A DNA stretch of 64,000 nt from Strigamia acuminata (lineage: Eukaryota > Arthropoda > Chilopoda > Geophilomorpha > Linotaeniidae). The notes under the pieces were generated by a model. The model was not told the origin of the DNA. It was given only the letters and a program-made list of their open reading frames with translations, and made no database searches. Below, one piece after another: positions 32,067 to 44,600 of the stretch; the stretch's first letter is position 1, and each line of letters opens with the position of its first letter. A program made the translations under genes and the position numbers. The DNA lies in NCBI GenBank assembly GCA_949358305.1, contig OX442315.1:24330427-24394426 (forward strand), written 5' to 3'.

Positions 32067-32824
32067 TTATCCCACCATCGTTCGTTTGCGACCCCGCATC
32101 CGAACTTCATCTAATTTGTTAAGCACAGAATCGGATGCAACATAATGCATTTTATAAGCGAATAAAATGTCTTTAAAAAATTGACTAGAGTTTGGGTGTG
32201 TTGCCAGAATAGCTCTTTCGAGTACGTACAAGTCAACACCTTTATCTTCTGCACTCGCTTCTGTGTAAGTTAAGCCGAAATCAATTAGAATCAACTTTTC
32301 ATTGAGCAAGAGCATGTTTGATGTGGTTAGGTCTCCATGAATCACATTGTTCTCGTGGAGTTTTCCGACAGTTGATCCAATCTTTTTGGATAAATTGTGT
32401 AGTTTGCACACCTCATCGTCATTTTTCATCTGGATGTCTTCTATTTCTTCTCTCACTGTTTTGCAGCCAAATACATATTCCATATAAATGCTGCCTTTAT
32501 CTAAATCAACGAAGTACACTGTGGGTGTGTAAATACCTATAAATAAAATAAAATAAATTATTGTTATAATAAATTTAATTTTTTTTAAAATTATTATTAT
32601 ATCCTACCGAATTTTCGACATTTCACTAGATATTTTGCTTCTGCTTTTGTTCGTTCTTTTGTCAGTGTTTCGTCCAACTTCGGATGTCTATATTTTTTCG
32701 AAAATCTTTCCTTGATCACAATTGATTTACCCAAAAAATATGAAGAATATAATTTAGCTTCGGCGCCTTGGTGAACGAGCACTTCTTTCGGGCTAGAAGA
32801 TACAATTGTCTGGGTCAGATCCAT
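32067..32824 (-). CDS. TP53RK: TP53RK / Bud32, KEOPS complex kinase
   Basis: Two exons, 32608-32824 and 32067-32536, giving 228 residues, typical of Bud32. Starts MDLTQTIVSSSPKEVLVHQG. Motifs: QGAEAKLY (P-loop equivalent), catalytic lysine in VIKERFSKKYRHPKLD, YMEYVFG hinge, HGDLTTSNML catalytic loop, and LIDFGLTY magnesium motif. It ends with the basic tail RMRGRKRTMVG found in this family. Known role: the atypical kinase/ATPase of KEOPS, needed for the universal t6A37 modification of ANN-decoding tRNAs; vertebrate forms can also phosphorylate p53. It is divergent from ADCK5. Confidence 0.95.
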
Positions 32825-33282
32825 AATAAAGGAAAGCAGTGATTAGCAGATCAATGAGATGGCAAATTGTTGGAAAAACACATGTTTAGCTTTTACAGTT
32901 TACACAAACACCTGCGACCCCTAGCGCCGTTGCACGATCGTTTTGATAATACGGTAGACTATAGTGGCCAGTGCAAACATTTTATTGGAAATTAAAGTAT
33001 AAAATATACTTCAAAATCAGGGGAAAAGTAACAAAAATAAATTGCACAAAAATTAGACTGCAGAATTTACAACAATTCATAATAAATAATTGAATAGATA
33101 AATAAATAAATGAATGAAATTTAATTTTGAATTAACTGACGTCATTAGCTATCAGTTACTTCCCCTAGTGTTTGTAATATGTAAACAAGATCGCATCAAT
33201 CTCAATCTCGGGTTTTATTTATACCTACGCAAAAATACACAATAATGTAAAGATAAAATAATTGTCGTACTGAACAATAATA
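32825..33282. promoter_or_regulatory. bidirectional promoter, TP53RK / ADCK5, with CRE
   Basis: 458 bp between divergent start codons. It contains a full CRE palindrome TGACGTCA at 33137-33144 nested in a perfect 7-bp inverted repeat, TAACTGA (33133-33139) and TCAGTTA (33152-33158). Confidence 0.5.
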
Positions 33283-35718
33283 ATGATGCGCAGCAAACAT
33301 TTGTTTCGTCACACGGGAATAATTGCACGGTTGGTTAATTTGGTAACAATAGTAATAATATAAGACTACTTCTAATAATAAAATAATTGTTTCAAAAACT
33401 AGATATTACGGCGGACAAGTCAGGAAACCGTTAACGACTACATTGAAGCAGAGCGAAGAAGTTTTAGCGAAGACAAAATGGCGAAGGTTTCTTCCAGTGT
33501 TTGTCATTGCTGCCGTTACGACAACAGGCGCATATTACGATCATCAAAACAGAAATAAATATAGCGGTGGATTATTTCGTTTCTTTAGGTGATATTTGTA
33601 ACTGCGTCTTGTTTTGTGTATAAAAACAATTAACTGAACATTATAACATTTTCAGGTCGTTAAAGATAGGGCTGACCATTTCTTTTGATTATTGGCTGAC
33701 ACTGCGTAATCTTGCAGAGGTAACAAATATAAGTGATGTTTTTACGCTATCTACATTGGTTTTCTTTCCAGGAGTCACTCGCGTACAAAGAAGCAATTAA
33801 AAAATGTCACAAACGCTCAGCAATCCACCTTCGAGATGGTTGTTTACTAAATGGAGGTTTATACGTCAAGATGGGGCAAGGTTTAAGTGCACTTAATCAC
33901 ATTTTGCCTGAAGAATATTCAAAGATCTTACAAACATTACACGATAAGGCACTTGTTCGGCAACCGCATGAAGTTGGTCCTGCAAATTTTAATTCAAAAA
34001 GCAAAATTTAAAAGTTATTATTGATTGGTTTCAGGTAAAACTATTATTTCTTGAAGATTTTGGTTGTACTCCTGATGTATTATTCGATGCTTTCGATGAA
34101 GAACCTATTGCAGCTGCCAGTTTGGCGCAGGTTCATCGCGCAGTTACTAAAGATGGACAGCAAGTCGCTGTTAAAGTAATTTAGAATTAGAAGCATTACC
34201 GGTAATTGTTTAATTTTGCTGTTTTTAATCGACTTGTTCTTCTTAGGTACAATATATTGATTTACAAGATCGATTTTACAGTGATGTAAACACAGTAAAA
34301 GTTTTACTCAAAATGATTGGCTGGATGCATCCAAAATTTTCATTCCATTGGGTCCTAAAAGTAAGTTTTTCTCGACGTAATTTCTTTCCAATTGAAAAGT
34401 ATTATGTTTATATCGACAGGAAGTGATCACAGATTTGGCTCAAGAATTGGACTTCATTCACGAGGGCAAAAATGGCGAGCGTTGTGCTAAGGAATTATCT
34501 CACCTAGAGTATGTTTATGTTCCTAAAGTTTTTTGGGAGTATACCACCAAAGTAATTAAAGGAGTTAATATTTAAGAATACATAATTTTAAATTAAAAAC
34601 GCTTTTAGAGGGTATTAACGGCAGAATATATAGATGGATGCAAGATAACCGAGGTGGATTGTATACAAAATTTGGGTTTAAATCTTCAAGATGTACGGTT
34701 TCCATCAGTTCTATTTTAAACCTTGTAATGATAATTTGTCATCTAATTTTACAGGTTAATGAAAAACTAATAAAAACATTTGCTGAGCAGATTTTTCACA
34801 CAGGATTTGTACATGCAGATCCGCATCCAGGAAATGGTTTGTTAAAAATGGCCTTTAATAAATTAATATTTCATAATTTATTGTTTTTTTTTTATTCTTA
34901 AGTATTTGTACGTAAAGGACCAAATGGCAAAGCTCAGGTGGTTCTTTTGGATCACGGCCTGTATGAATATTTGCCTACATCGACGAGGCATTCACTGTGC
35001 CATTTTTGGAAATCGGTTGTGCTTGATCAGAAACCCGAAATGCAAAAATATGCAAACGAATTGGGTGTTGAAGGTGATTGGTTATAATTTTTTCTTCTTC
35101 AATTTATAAGTTATATTTACCGGTATTTTATTTGGCTTTTTGCAGACTTCATGCTCTTCAGTGAAATTATGTTGCAGCGCCCAGTAGGGAGCAGACAAAG
35201 TTTGCGTTTGCCGAATCGATTAACTCCAGATGATTTTAAGTACATGACTAACATGGCTAAAAAGCATTTTGGCGGTGTCATGCATATTATTCGAACTATG
35301 CCTAAACCTATGTTACTCGTTTTGAGGTTGTGTGAGATAAACTATAAAGAGAAAATGGGGTTTTAGACTCTTTTTCTATTTTAGAAACATCAATACCGTC
35401 CGCAGCATTGCGCACGAACATGGCCATCCAGCTGATAGACACGTGTTGATGGCACGCATTGCATCCCGAGGTGCATTTGTCACGGAATTTTCAGAAGCGA
35501 GGATACATGGTTGGTGGAGTCAGTTAAAATTTGATTTATGTTTGAGGTAAACAAAAGGAAATTAATTATTGCAATTAATAACTCTTACTAATACATTTAA
35601 TCATAAATTTTACAGAGCAGACAGTTTACGTACTTGGACAGTTATTTTATACTTTAGATTATTAGCTTTTTTTGGTAGAGCGCCTGAAATCAAATTAATG
35701 AAAGAATATTTAATATAA
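33283..35718 (+). CDS. ADCK5: ADCK5-like UbiB-family mitochondrial protein kinase
   Basis: About eleven exons, ending KLMKEYLI at 35718. UbiB hallmarks: [12 protein letters not shown] (the KxGQ motif), [14 protein letters not shown] (alanine-rich loop replacing the usual P-loop), VAVKVQY (lysine), HADPHPGN (catalytic) and [10 protein letters not shown] (metal-binding DHG in place of DFG). [15 protein letters not shown]-type wording and RNINTVRSI match ADCK5 rather than ADCK1/2. An N-terminal hydrophobic stretch ([17 protein letters not shown]) would be a membrane anchor after a mitochondrial presequence. Function of ADCK5 is poorly known; relatives support coenzyme Q synthesis. Exon 1 is uncertain: the ATG at 33283 is phase-compatible with exon 2 (about 33403) only if a weak GTTGGT donor at 33330 is used. 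Confidence 0.88.
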
Positions 35719-36163
35719 TAATTTTATTAATTTAATCTGTTGTGATTTACTATATAACACGAATTAAGTGTTGATTTTTCTAAGCACCAAATTATATATA
35801 TTTTTAACCGAAAAATAATGTTATATTAACTCGTAAAATAAAAAAACAAGACTACCATGGTAAATAAACATGAGAGAACTGGTTCAGTGTGTGGTATTCC
35901 ATCTTAGTGACCCTAGGACAGCGGTAAAAACGGATAGTTGAACAGCTTTGTAGCAGCTGCACTCTAGTGGCAGTTTGGAAAATTGAATTTACGAAATTTT
36001 AGAGCATTGAAAATGAATTTAACAATTTTTATTATTATTTTAGACAGATAATTGTGGTGAAAACTGAAACGTAATCTAAAAATACAATTTTTTTCGTACA
36101 TAAGACATAAAATGAAATGATAAAGAGTGTAGGAGATTATTTTATAAATCTAAGGGACGGGTA

Positions 36164-36171
36164 AGGTGTGA
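36164..36171 (+). promoter_or_regulatory. T-box half-site AGGTGTGA
   Basis: Perfect match to the T-box core half-site, 5.4 kb upstream of the first T-box gene. Function inferred. Confidence 0.35.
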
Positions 36172-37687
36172 TTGTCATGTCATGCCATGAACATGAGTAG
36201 GACGTGTATGTGTGAGGTCGTTGTCATGGTTGCGAGCTATAAAGATGAATTGGTAGATGTTGGAAGTGGTTTGCTCATTGCGTATGCATGCGGTACCGGC
36301 TGCCTCGCCCGCCTCGCCCGCCCAGGGCACGTTGCGGGGGTGGCGTTAGGGCCTAGTTAAGTTTGGTGGTGACAGATGAAGGTAATTTGCTGTTTGACAG
36401 CGCTGGTTTATTGCGTGGCCGGCGCACCTGCCAATGGCAACCCCGGCCGTCACTCGCCCGTGTAATTGGATCCATCTTGGCTAGGGAACATTGATCAAAT
36501 TATGGCGCACTCTTCGCTTGGCTCCGTGTTTGAATTATGGAAAATTGTCCTTGTAATATCACGGATGAAAAAGTTTAGTGCTGACCAGGGACGGTGTTTA
36601 TGTATGGAAGCGCAAACGGATTAATTTTTGTCGTTTTAAACACGACTCGATTGTCGTGGCTGTTTGCGCGTCGGTGTGTGACATTTTGACAGCACTCGGA
36701 TTGCGTCCGCTTGGTGCGACACGTTCCAGGTGACGACGCCGGCGTGTGATGAGGGCGGGACAGGTGATCAAATTGTCGCTTCGCTCGAGACTTGATTGGG
36801 TGCTTGGCACGTGCCTCCATCCATCAAGCGCGTTGCTGCGTGAAAGATTCGAGTCCCCATTGCGAGGTGAAAGGGGAAAAGTGGAGATGTTGTAGGCGCG
36901 TGCCGTTGCAAAGGCGAGCCATCATTATTGCATGAGATTGAGATTAGTAAACGATAACCTAATCCGGGGGCAGAGACAGCTGTCAGATGGTGACGTTCCC
37001 TCCTCTGGCCGCCAACCCCTAATTCGATTTCGTTGGCCGCCCTTTTATAATGCTAATGGTCGGCTCACTGAAAGATTCACAAATCAGAGTGAATTATTCA
37101 CGAGTAGCGGTCGAAGGGGGCGAGAGAAAGAGGGTGGAGAAGGTGCATTCCTCTGGGACGACTCAATTCCGCGGCCGATGCCTTCGATCAGCGCGTTGCG
37201 CCTGCGCTCTCGGCTCCCTTCTTCGCATCCGGAAATAAAAGTTGAAAAGAGCAAATAACGGCCTTAAAAAACGGCGCCGGCGCCGCCAGAGGCCCTCCTC
37301 TGGGAGAACGAGCTCCGAAAACGCCCGCCAATCGAGTGCGCATGCGCTCTGCCCGCTGCTAGCCCCCGATGAGTTGTTCACGGTGGAAATCAGAAGGCGC
37401 GTAAAAACTGATGGACGGCGGCGAGAGGAAGACGAGGGAACTGAGGCGAGGAGCAACGCTGATCCTACCCCGCCATCCGAACCCACCCCCACACCACCCC
37501 ATTCCTCAAGGCCCTATCCGAGCACACTGATCCCGCTTCGTAAATACAATAATAAAAAAAAAATATTCTCTCGCTCCTTATCAGATACTTTTTCCCATTA
37601 TCAACGTCGGCTTCAATTAATTGAAAAAAAAAAAAAACAGAAATAGAAAGAGAGAAATTCCCTCCTTTTTAAATCTTATTTACAAAA

Positions 37688-37749
37688 TGGAATGCGAATG
37701 CGAATGCGAACGCCAACGCCAACGCGAATGTGAATGCGAATGAATGCGA
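37688..37749. repeat. degenerate hexamer repeat (GAATGC/GAACGC)
   Basis: About ten imperfect 6-bp units of the type AATGCG and AACGCC in a row. A simple minisatellite. Confidence 0.75.
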
Positions 37750-38840
37750 TATCGATCCAAGATTCGAAATGTCGAAAAAAATCATCGGTTTTATTTTTCT
37801 TTCTTTCTCTCTGGTGGGAAAAAAAATCAATTGTCAATTTGGTGCATGCAGACAAGTAGAAAAATGTGAATTGTGATTGGTCAGTGTGTTGCTGATATGT
37901 TACCTTGTGATGAGGGAAGCCAGTGGCGCGTGTTATCCCGCCCTCTGGCCTCGTGTCGTTTTCCGATCGGCTTCAGGGATTGGTGGGAAATGGCAGCGAG
38001 GAGGCCGGGCTTCCATTTTTCTAGCAGTGAAGCCACCCTCGATTTCTCTTTTTTTCCCCTCGCTTTCTTCACACATTTCTCTTCTCCTTTCCTTTCCTTT
38101 ATATGAAAAGCCTTTCTGTTTTTCGCTGCCCATGACTGCGAATACGAGCTGTCCACAGGTTAATGGGCTGATGTTTGACTCCACGAGTGGGTGATGACGG
38201 CGCCGATAAAGTCGGGACGGACGCTTGCTTTCAACGAAATCGGTGGAGCGCATGAGACGATAGCGGACGTGCGAATCTCGCACGTCAGCGCTCTAAGCGC
38301 GAACAAGCAAAGATGAAGGGAACGACCACTCGGCCGTTTTTCTCACGAGAAAAAAAAAACAGTTGAAAAAAAATACAAGACGAACCAATTAATTTTCTTT
38401 TGAATTTCTCGACTATTGCAACGAATGTTGCGATTTATTTTTAATATTTTTTCACTTGACATGTTATTGGTGCGAATGTGATGGCATGGCACTGGCACCT
38501 ATAACTCGTTTTGTTTCGGGCCTGCCATGCATGTCGCCCTGACCTCGGCCGCGCAAATTGGCGAAAGGCTTGGGTGTAGGAAGAACGGCGTGATGCGGCT
38601 GACAGCGGGAGGAGATGTGACTGGTGGTTTATGGGCGGCGATCAATGGGGCGGAGTGGGGAGCAGCACTCGCTCGGGCGTCTATCAATCGTAATATCATA
38701 ACAAGTCGGGCGGGAAGCGGTGCGTGAAATTGGATCGTGAGGGGTGCGCCGATGGGCATTTATCAAATTAGGAAGACCCGGCGCCGCGCCCATTGGCCGT
38801 CTTGCAGCTCTCGTGCTCTCGGAGTGTCGGAGGCGCGTTT

Positions 38841-38860
38841 TTCCTTCCTTCCTTCCTTCC
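38841..38860. repeat. TTCC microsatellite
   Basis: Five TTCC units in tandem. Confidence 0.75.
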
Positions 38861-39689
38861 ATCCTTTCCCTCGCCTTTCATTGCAGTGAAAAAGAGCAAA
38901 GTCATGATTCTTTGACGAGGCTAAGTGCCGCCGGCATCGTTTTAACCTAATCAGGCTGCAGCCTCGCAACCCGGCGAGCGCGAATTAGCGCGATTAGATT
39001 GGTGCTCGCTTTTAACTGCGCTGTAGTGTGGCGCCCTCTTAAAATATTGAAGTGCGGTCAGGGTTAGCGCCACCTGACTTGCACCCCCTTTGCATCTCCC
39101 TCTCCCTCTCCCCCTCCCACCTCACACGTGCTCGAACAAGAGCCTCCACTTGCCGGAGGAGGGGTTGCCAAGGCGGCTACCACCTGGACCTGGGCTCTCG
39201 ATAAGGGACGCCGCCAATGATAAGGGTCTTTGCCTGAGGGACTGACATGTGCACTACCCTCGGGGCTCATCCATCAAGGCACGTGCAGCTCTTGACCACA
39301 AGGGCACGAGCCCTCTGACTTTATTGACTGCTCTGGAGACCAGATTTATTCGAGTGACGGTCAAAGGAAGCCTTTTATCGTCTGGCAAAGGATTGCTCGA
39401 GATGCTGGCAGAATGTGCGGGGTGTGCGGGGGCGGATGAGGTCTTTGGTCGGCGCCGCATGACCCCCTCCTTCCGGCTGCAACGGGCGCCGCGGGACTCG
39501 CTATCTGCACCGGCTGGACCTCCACGTGCACTCGATAAGAGGGACGGCACGCGGCCAAATGCAAGATGTGTTCGGCCCCTGGCGACGCCGGAGGCTGATA
39601 GTGCAAGTTCATAAATCCAGCACCAAACACGAGATAGCGGCGAGAATCGTGGCAGCAAAAGACCTTCACTCTTACTACCTGACAAAAAC

Positions 39690-39790
39690 AATGCGCCGCG
39701 CCGCGCCGTTCCTTGCCGCGCCGTGCCTTGCCGCGCCGCAACGCGCCCGCCCGCCGCGCCGCGCCGCACTTCGCCTCGCCTCGCCTCGCC
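39690..39790. repeat. GC-rich low-complexity tract (GCCGC / GCCTC)
   Basis: Imperfect pentamer repeats such as CGCGC, GCCGCGCC and CGCCT over 100 bp. They generate spurious long arginine/alanine-rich reading frames on both strands. Confidence 0.75.
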
Positions 39791-41611
39791 CTCACCTCTA
39801 TCGTATGCGAGCGCACAAATACCAAATCAAAGCAGAACAGAGTTGCAATAAACGAGCGCAGCACCAGACTCTGCGCCTGCCTTTGCTTGCCTGTTCACTT
39901 GACTGCAGCCCCTCGCCACCCTTCTTTCCTCGTTTCTGACTGAGATTACACAAATAACGACCAGTAATATTTCACACGCTGCTTTCACAAGCCATCTCTT
40001 TTATGAAGTTGAGTTTGAAACAAATTTGCATGTTGCGCCGCTCGCCTTCCTCTAATTTCCTAGAATACGAGCAGCTTGCGTCATCAAACCCCGGCTGGCG
40101 GACATTTGCATGCGCCTGGGTCCGCATTGGTTTGACTCGCAAATGGCCGTGGGCTTGATTACTGCCGCCCCCGCGTGACGGATGCACGCGCACGCACCTC
40201 GCTCGCCTTTGGGAAATGCGCGCGTTTTTCATTCTCCTCCACCTCATCTCCCCACTGCACTCGCCTACAAGCGCACTCGTTTCGTTCAGGGTGACACGGA
40301 TAGAATGGAATGTGCCTCTCTCGAACCAATCCTATATCTGAAAAAAAAAAATAGTGAAATGGAATTTATTAAATTTTTTTCTTTATTTATTTATTTAGTT
40401 TTATTCTCTAAGACAACTTTGCCATGCGTATTGCGATATAGTCTATGAACAGATTAATATTACATGAAACATTTAACTAGTGAATTATAACACCACCCGC
40501 TGTTAGGAAATTTATTATTTACGTTGCATGCAAACAGGAGGAAATCTTGAGTGAACCGCACGTTTTTATAGTTATTATTATTGCGCAAGCACTGCAAGAT
40601 GAGTGAACAAATATTAGAAAATTTAGAATTGTAATGAAAGTAAATAAGTGCAAACGTTGGTGCAGCGGACACAGATGGAGAAGAATTTGTCCTCCACCCT
40701 GCCGCACCCCTTCGATCAATGGTCAGTGAGGAGGGTTATAGCATCAGATGGTGTAACCGCCGACCCGTAATGTCCGGCACTAATTGTGGAATTATGCGGT
40801 GCACTCTGGCGCCTCGCCCTTTAATCACGCGCAAGGGGAGAGCAGCTTTCGCTTTCCTGATTGGACGGTGGCTCGACGCTTGCAGGCAACTACGGACGAA
40901 AGAAAAAAGTTTGTGTCCCCACCCGTCGGTTGCCCAACCGCAGAGCGAGAGAATTTTTTCCCCACCCGCACGACAAAACGAAAGAAAAGGAGCAGGAGGG
41001 TCGCTGTTGGTGTCTGAACGCCGTGTGGGTGGCCCGGCATTCACTCCATTACCAGATTAGCACCCATCCATCATCTTAGCGGCCCGACGCGTCATTTCGT
41101 CAGGTGCAAAAATAGAACAGCGTCAACATTTTCGCCTTGTGTTAAATACCATTCAAATAATTCAAACTTCAACGTTCTAAAAATGACAAAAAAATGTAAT
41201 AATAAAAATAAAAAACCCATCCAAAATAATAAAAACGATAAAATAAAAAAATAAAAATTCAATTAATAAATAAAAATGTATTAACTAAATTTTAATGCAC
41301 GAGATAAACTGACAAATGTTGTTAATTAATTAATGTATCCAGCAAAATCACTAGAATTTGTTAAAGCAACGCAATTGTGATGAGGATTCGCACCTGTGAG
41401 CCGTAGAGTAGGTCGCGTCGTCGTCGGAGTTGCACTTCATTCGTTAGAGCGGTAGCTCGCGACCCCTAGCGGCCTCATGACGCCCTATAGGAACGCGTAC
41501 AGCCGCTTGGCAATGGAGACCTCCCAGTTTGGCGATTGTGGGAGCACGATGGTGCGCACCTTCCACCTTTCGACACATAAGTCTGCATCGATTCACCTGT
41601 TTTGATGTTCC

Positions 41612-44600
41612 ATGGAGGCGAGTGCGTTGCCACGATGCCCTCTGCCTCCGAGAGCAACCGACTTCTCGATAGCTGCCATCATGGGCCGACGAATGTCATC
41701 TAACGAAACTGACGAGACACTCGCGCCCCTAGGTGAGAAAGACTTTGATGCAATTTCAATTAATTTTGCTGTGTAAAATTGTAGACAAGTAAACTTTAAG
41801 CTTAAACAAACACGTGATTCGCAATCGCAAAGCAAAACAAATGGAAAAAGTTACAAGATAGTCTTAAATTGACGTTAAATTGTAACGTACGATCGTAGTC
41901 GTATTTTTTTAGAAGTCGAAAAGGGTTATAGTGTAAGGTTTTTTGCTCGTTCGGAATATAATGTATAGGCTAATACAAATCTCATTGAAAATTCATTGGG
42001 GTTGGATAAACGGACATCAATCAATCTTGTCATCCATGTCCAATTTCCGAACGACACTTGTCATTTTCAAATTTACTCAAACGTGACATCAGTTTTATTA
42101 CAACATCGAACAAATCTGTTACTTTGGTAGTGATTTATTCACGTAATTCTTTTTTTTTTTTAATATTAATTTTTTTTTTAAAGAAAAATTTGTCGAGACG
42201 AGCGTGTCGAAATGTGAATCGTCAAATCCTAAGGAGAAGACGAAATGTGACGGTGCAACGAGTCCACAATCTCCAGCTTCGATTAAAGATAAAGAAGAAG
42301 AAAATGACGATACGAAATCTTCAATTTCTCGAGAAATATGCAACTGTGATGAATTGTTATCTGTCCATTGTCATTTGGACACCAAAGAACTATGGGAGAA
42401 ATTTCACAAACTCGGCACAGAAATGATCATCACAAAAACCGGCAGGTAAGCAGATGCGGCACACACGCATAGTTCATAAACAACTGAAAATTAAGAAGGA
42501 AAAAAAAATCTGTTTTTTAGTTTTGTGCTTTCATTTATAACAAATCTTTTGACGGATTTGCATTTCAATTCCTATTGGCGAAGTCTTCTTACATTATTAT
42601 CAATCGTACTTCTACATTTCTATTTTCAATTTTTTTTCCGTCTCTGCCTCTGAAATTGAAAAAAATTAAAAAAAAATGCTTGTTTTCTTATATATCGGAA
42701 AATGTGAGCATCCAAGATGGCTGCATGTGGTGGGAGGCTGAATCTACCCCTCTTTCTTTTGGGTGGCATCGTCGGCACGCGGACGATCGATCGAGTGGGT
42801 GAAGGAGGGAATTATGGGGGCGAAGGCTAATTGGCTTTGGGGCGGTCTCAGGGCAGGCGGGAAGGGTGGTTGAGCGGCAGCTGCTCCGACATCGCGTTTC
42901 ATCAGATTTTGTTCTTTTTGCCGGCTTAATTCTGTACACTATCCGTTTTCGAAGCCACACTGTCCCCCCCTTCTATATTTTGATTATCCTCACTTCAAGG
43001 ACCTTCATTCGTCGATCTGGCAATGAAGAATTGCCGAATGCGTGTTGCAAAATTAGCCGCAATGGGCAGTGTATCGATTGGCTTGTCGGCGACAATCTGA
43101 TTCGACCATCGGCGTCCAGTCTTAAGACGCTGTTTAACGCTAATTCCATGGACGCATTGACGCCGTCGCGGCTTCACGTGTCGCTGCACTTGCGCCTCCA
43201 CCCGCTTCTTTTCCTTTCGTTCCCTTAAACCCCTTAATCTTGCAATTTCAACTGCGATTCAAAATTTTCCTAAGCTTCTTTCGGTGGGCGGAAATTCCTG
43301 TTTTTATAAACACACGTTTTCTTTTGTATTCCATTTCAACGACAATCATTTTTCATAATACACGGGATGTTGACTGGATTCCGAATTAGCTTACCGTAAT
43401 TAAAGCGTGTTTGTTCGTCTAGATTTTTACCCTTTAATTAAATTATGTTTGGAGAATGGCCTGTCATTGAAGCAAAAAGCACCTGGCCACGCGTATATAT
43501 TTATTTTCCGCCTCTTTTATTATTGTTTCGTATATGGGGAAGTTCATATACTGATTAAGCAATCTGGATTTTCTCCAACCGCGACTGTGCTAACAAATAT
43601 ACGTTCCCCTGCAGACGCATGTTTCCCACAGTGAGGGCGTCGTTCGCCGGCATACACGTGGACACCAAATACATCGTTCTCATGGACATTGTTCCTGTAG
43701 ACAACAAACGTTATCGTTATGCCTACCATAGATCTTCGTGGTTGGTGGCCGGCAAGGCGGATCCACCGGCACCTTCGAGACTCTACATGCATCCTGATTC
43801 TCCATTCACGGGCGACCAGTTGAGAAAACAAGTCGTCTCTTTTGAGAAAGTCAAATTGACGAATAATGAAATGGACAAAAGCGGACAAGTAAAGGATTTT
43901 ACATAATTTCGAGCAGCGCACCTCAGTTGAGTCATTATTTATAAAATATGAAATATTCTATATTTAATGCTATTTATTTAAATCACCAAATGTTAAAATT
44001 TAATTTTTTCTTCTGTGAAAAGAGTGAACTCTGAGATTGGCCTCTTATTTTTTTGAACGTCTATAATAAGAAATTTTGGTAAAGCGATTATTTCGAGGTT
44101 TGTTAGTTTAAAATTAAATTTAAATGAAACATTTCGATCTTGCGGTCATTTCTAGTCCATGTTCCTATTTTTTTTATTTTATTTTTTTACTGCAAAGAGC
44201 ATTTTATATTCTTTTTAAACCTAAACTGCTTACTGCCGAGTGCCGAAGAAAAAGCTCTGCAGTAAAAAAAAAATAAAAAAAATGGAAGTTGGCCTGACGA
44301 TGACCGCAAAGTCGAAAAGCTTTGTCTCAATTTAATTATATTTTAAGGAAAACAAATTAAATAAAACGGAAGTTTAATTTTTATAAACAAAGAAAATTTA
44401 ATTTTCTATTTAAGATGGTCACTCATATTTTGAAAATATTTAAGTGAGTGAATTTCTATTTAATAATTACAAATCGAAATCGTAATGAATAGAATGTTGA
44501 CTAAACGGAAAGTGCGATGCAATTACTATTTAAAATTTATAATTTATTTATTAAATATAAAATGATTTTATTTATTTTGTGTATTGTGTTAGATTATACT

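Larger units (their letters stand above)
35719..41611. other. 5.9-kb gene-free upstream region of the first T-box gene
   Basis: No protein gene is supported; the long GC-rich reading frames here overlap on both strands and lack family features. GC content is clearly higher than in the housekeeping cluster, with low-complexity patches (listed). A perfect T-box half-site lies at 36164 and a POU-type octamer ATTTGCATG near 40108. It is best read as cis-regulatory DNA and promoter of the T-box gene starting at 41612. Confidence 0.5.

Noticed and set aside
35881-35990. Possible tRNA-like segment (GGTTCAGTG..)
   Set aside because: No cloverleaf with A- and B-box consensus could be made.
37242-37646. 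134-codon arginine-rich plus-strand reading frame
   Set aside because: Low complexity, overlapped by antisense frames, no recognisable family and a poly-lysine end from an A tract.
39254-39864. Overlapping reading frames of 121-171 codons on both strands
   Set aside because: They arise from a GC-rich low-complexity tract, are rich in Arg/Ala/Pro, and show no domain or splice context.
43544-43921. 125-codon minus-strand reading frame opposite T-box copy 1 exon 3
   Set aside because: Antisense shadow of a conserved coding exon.
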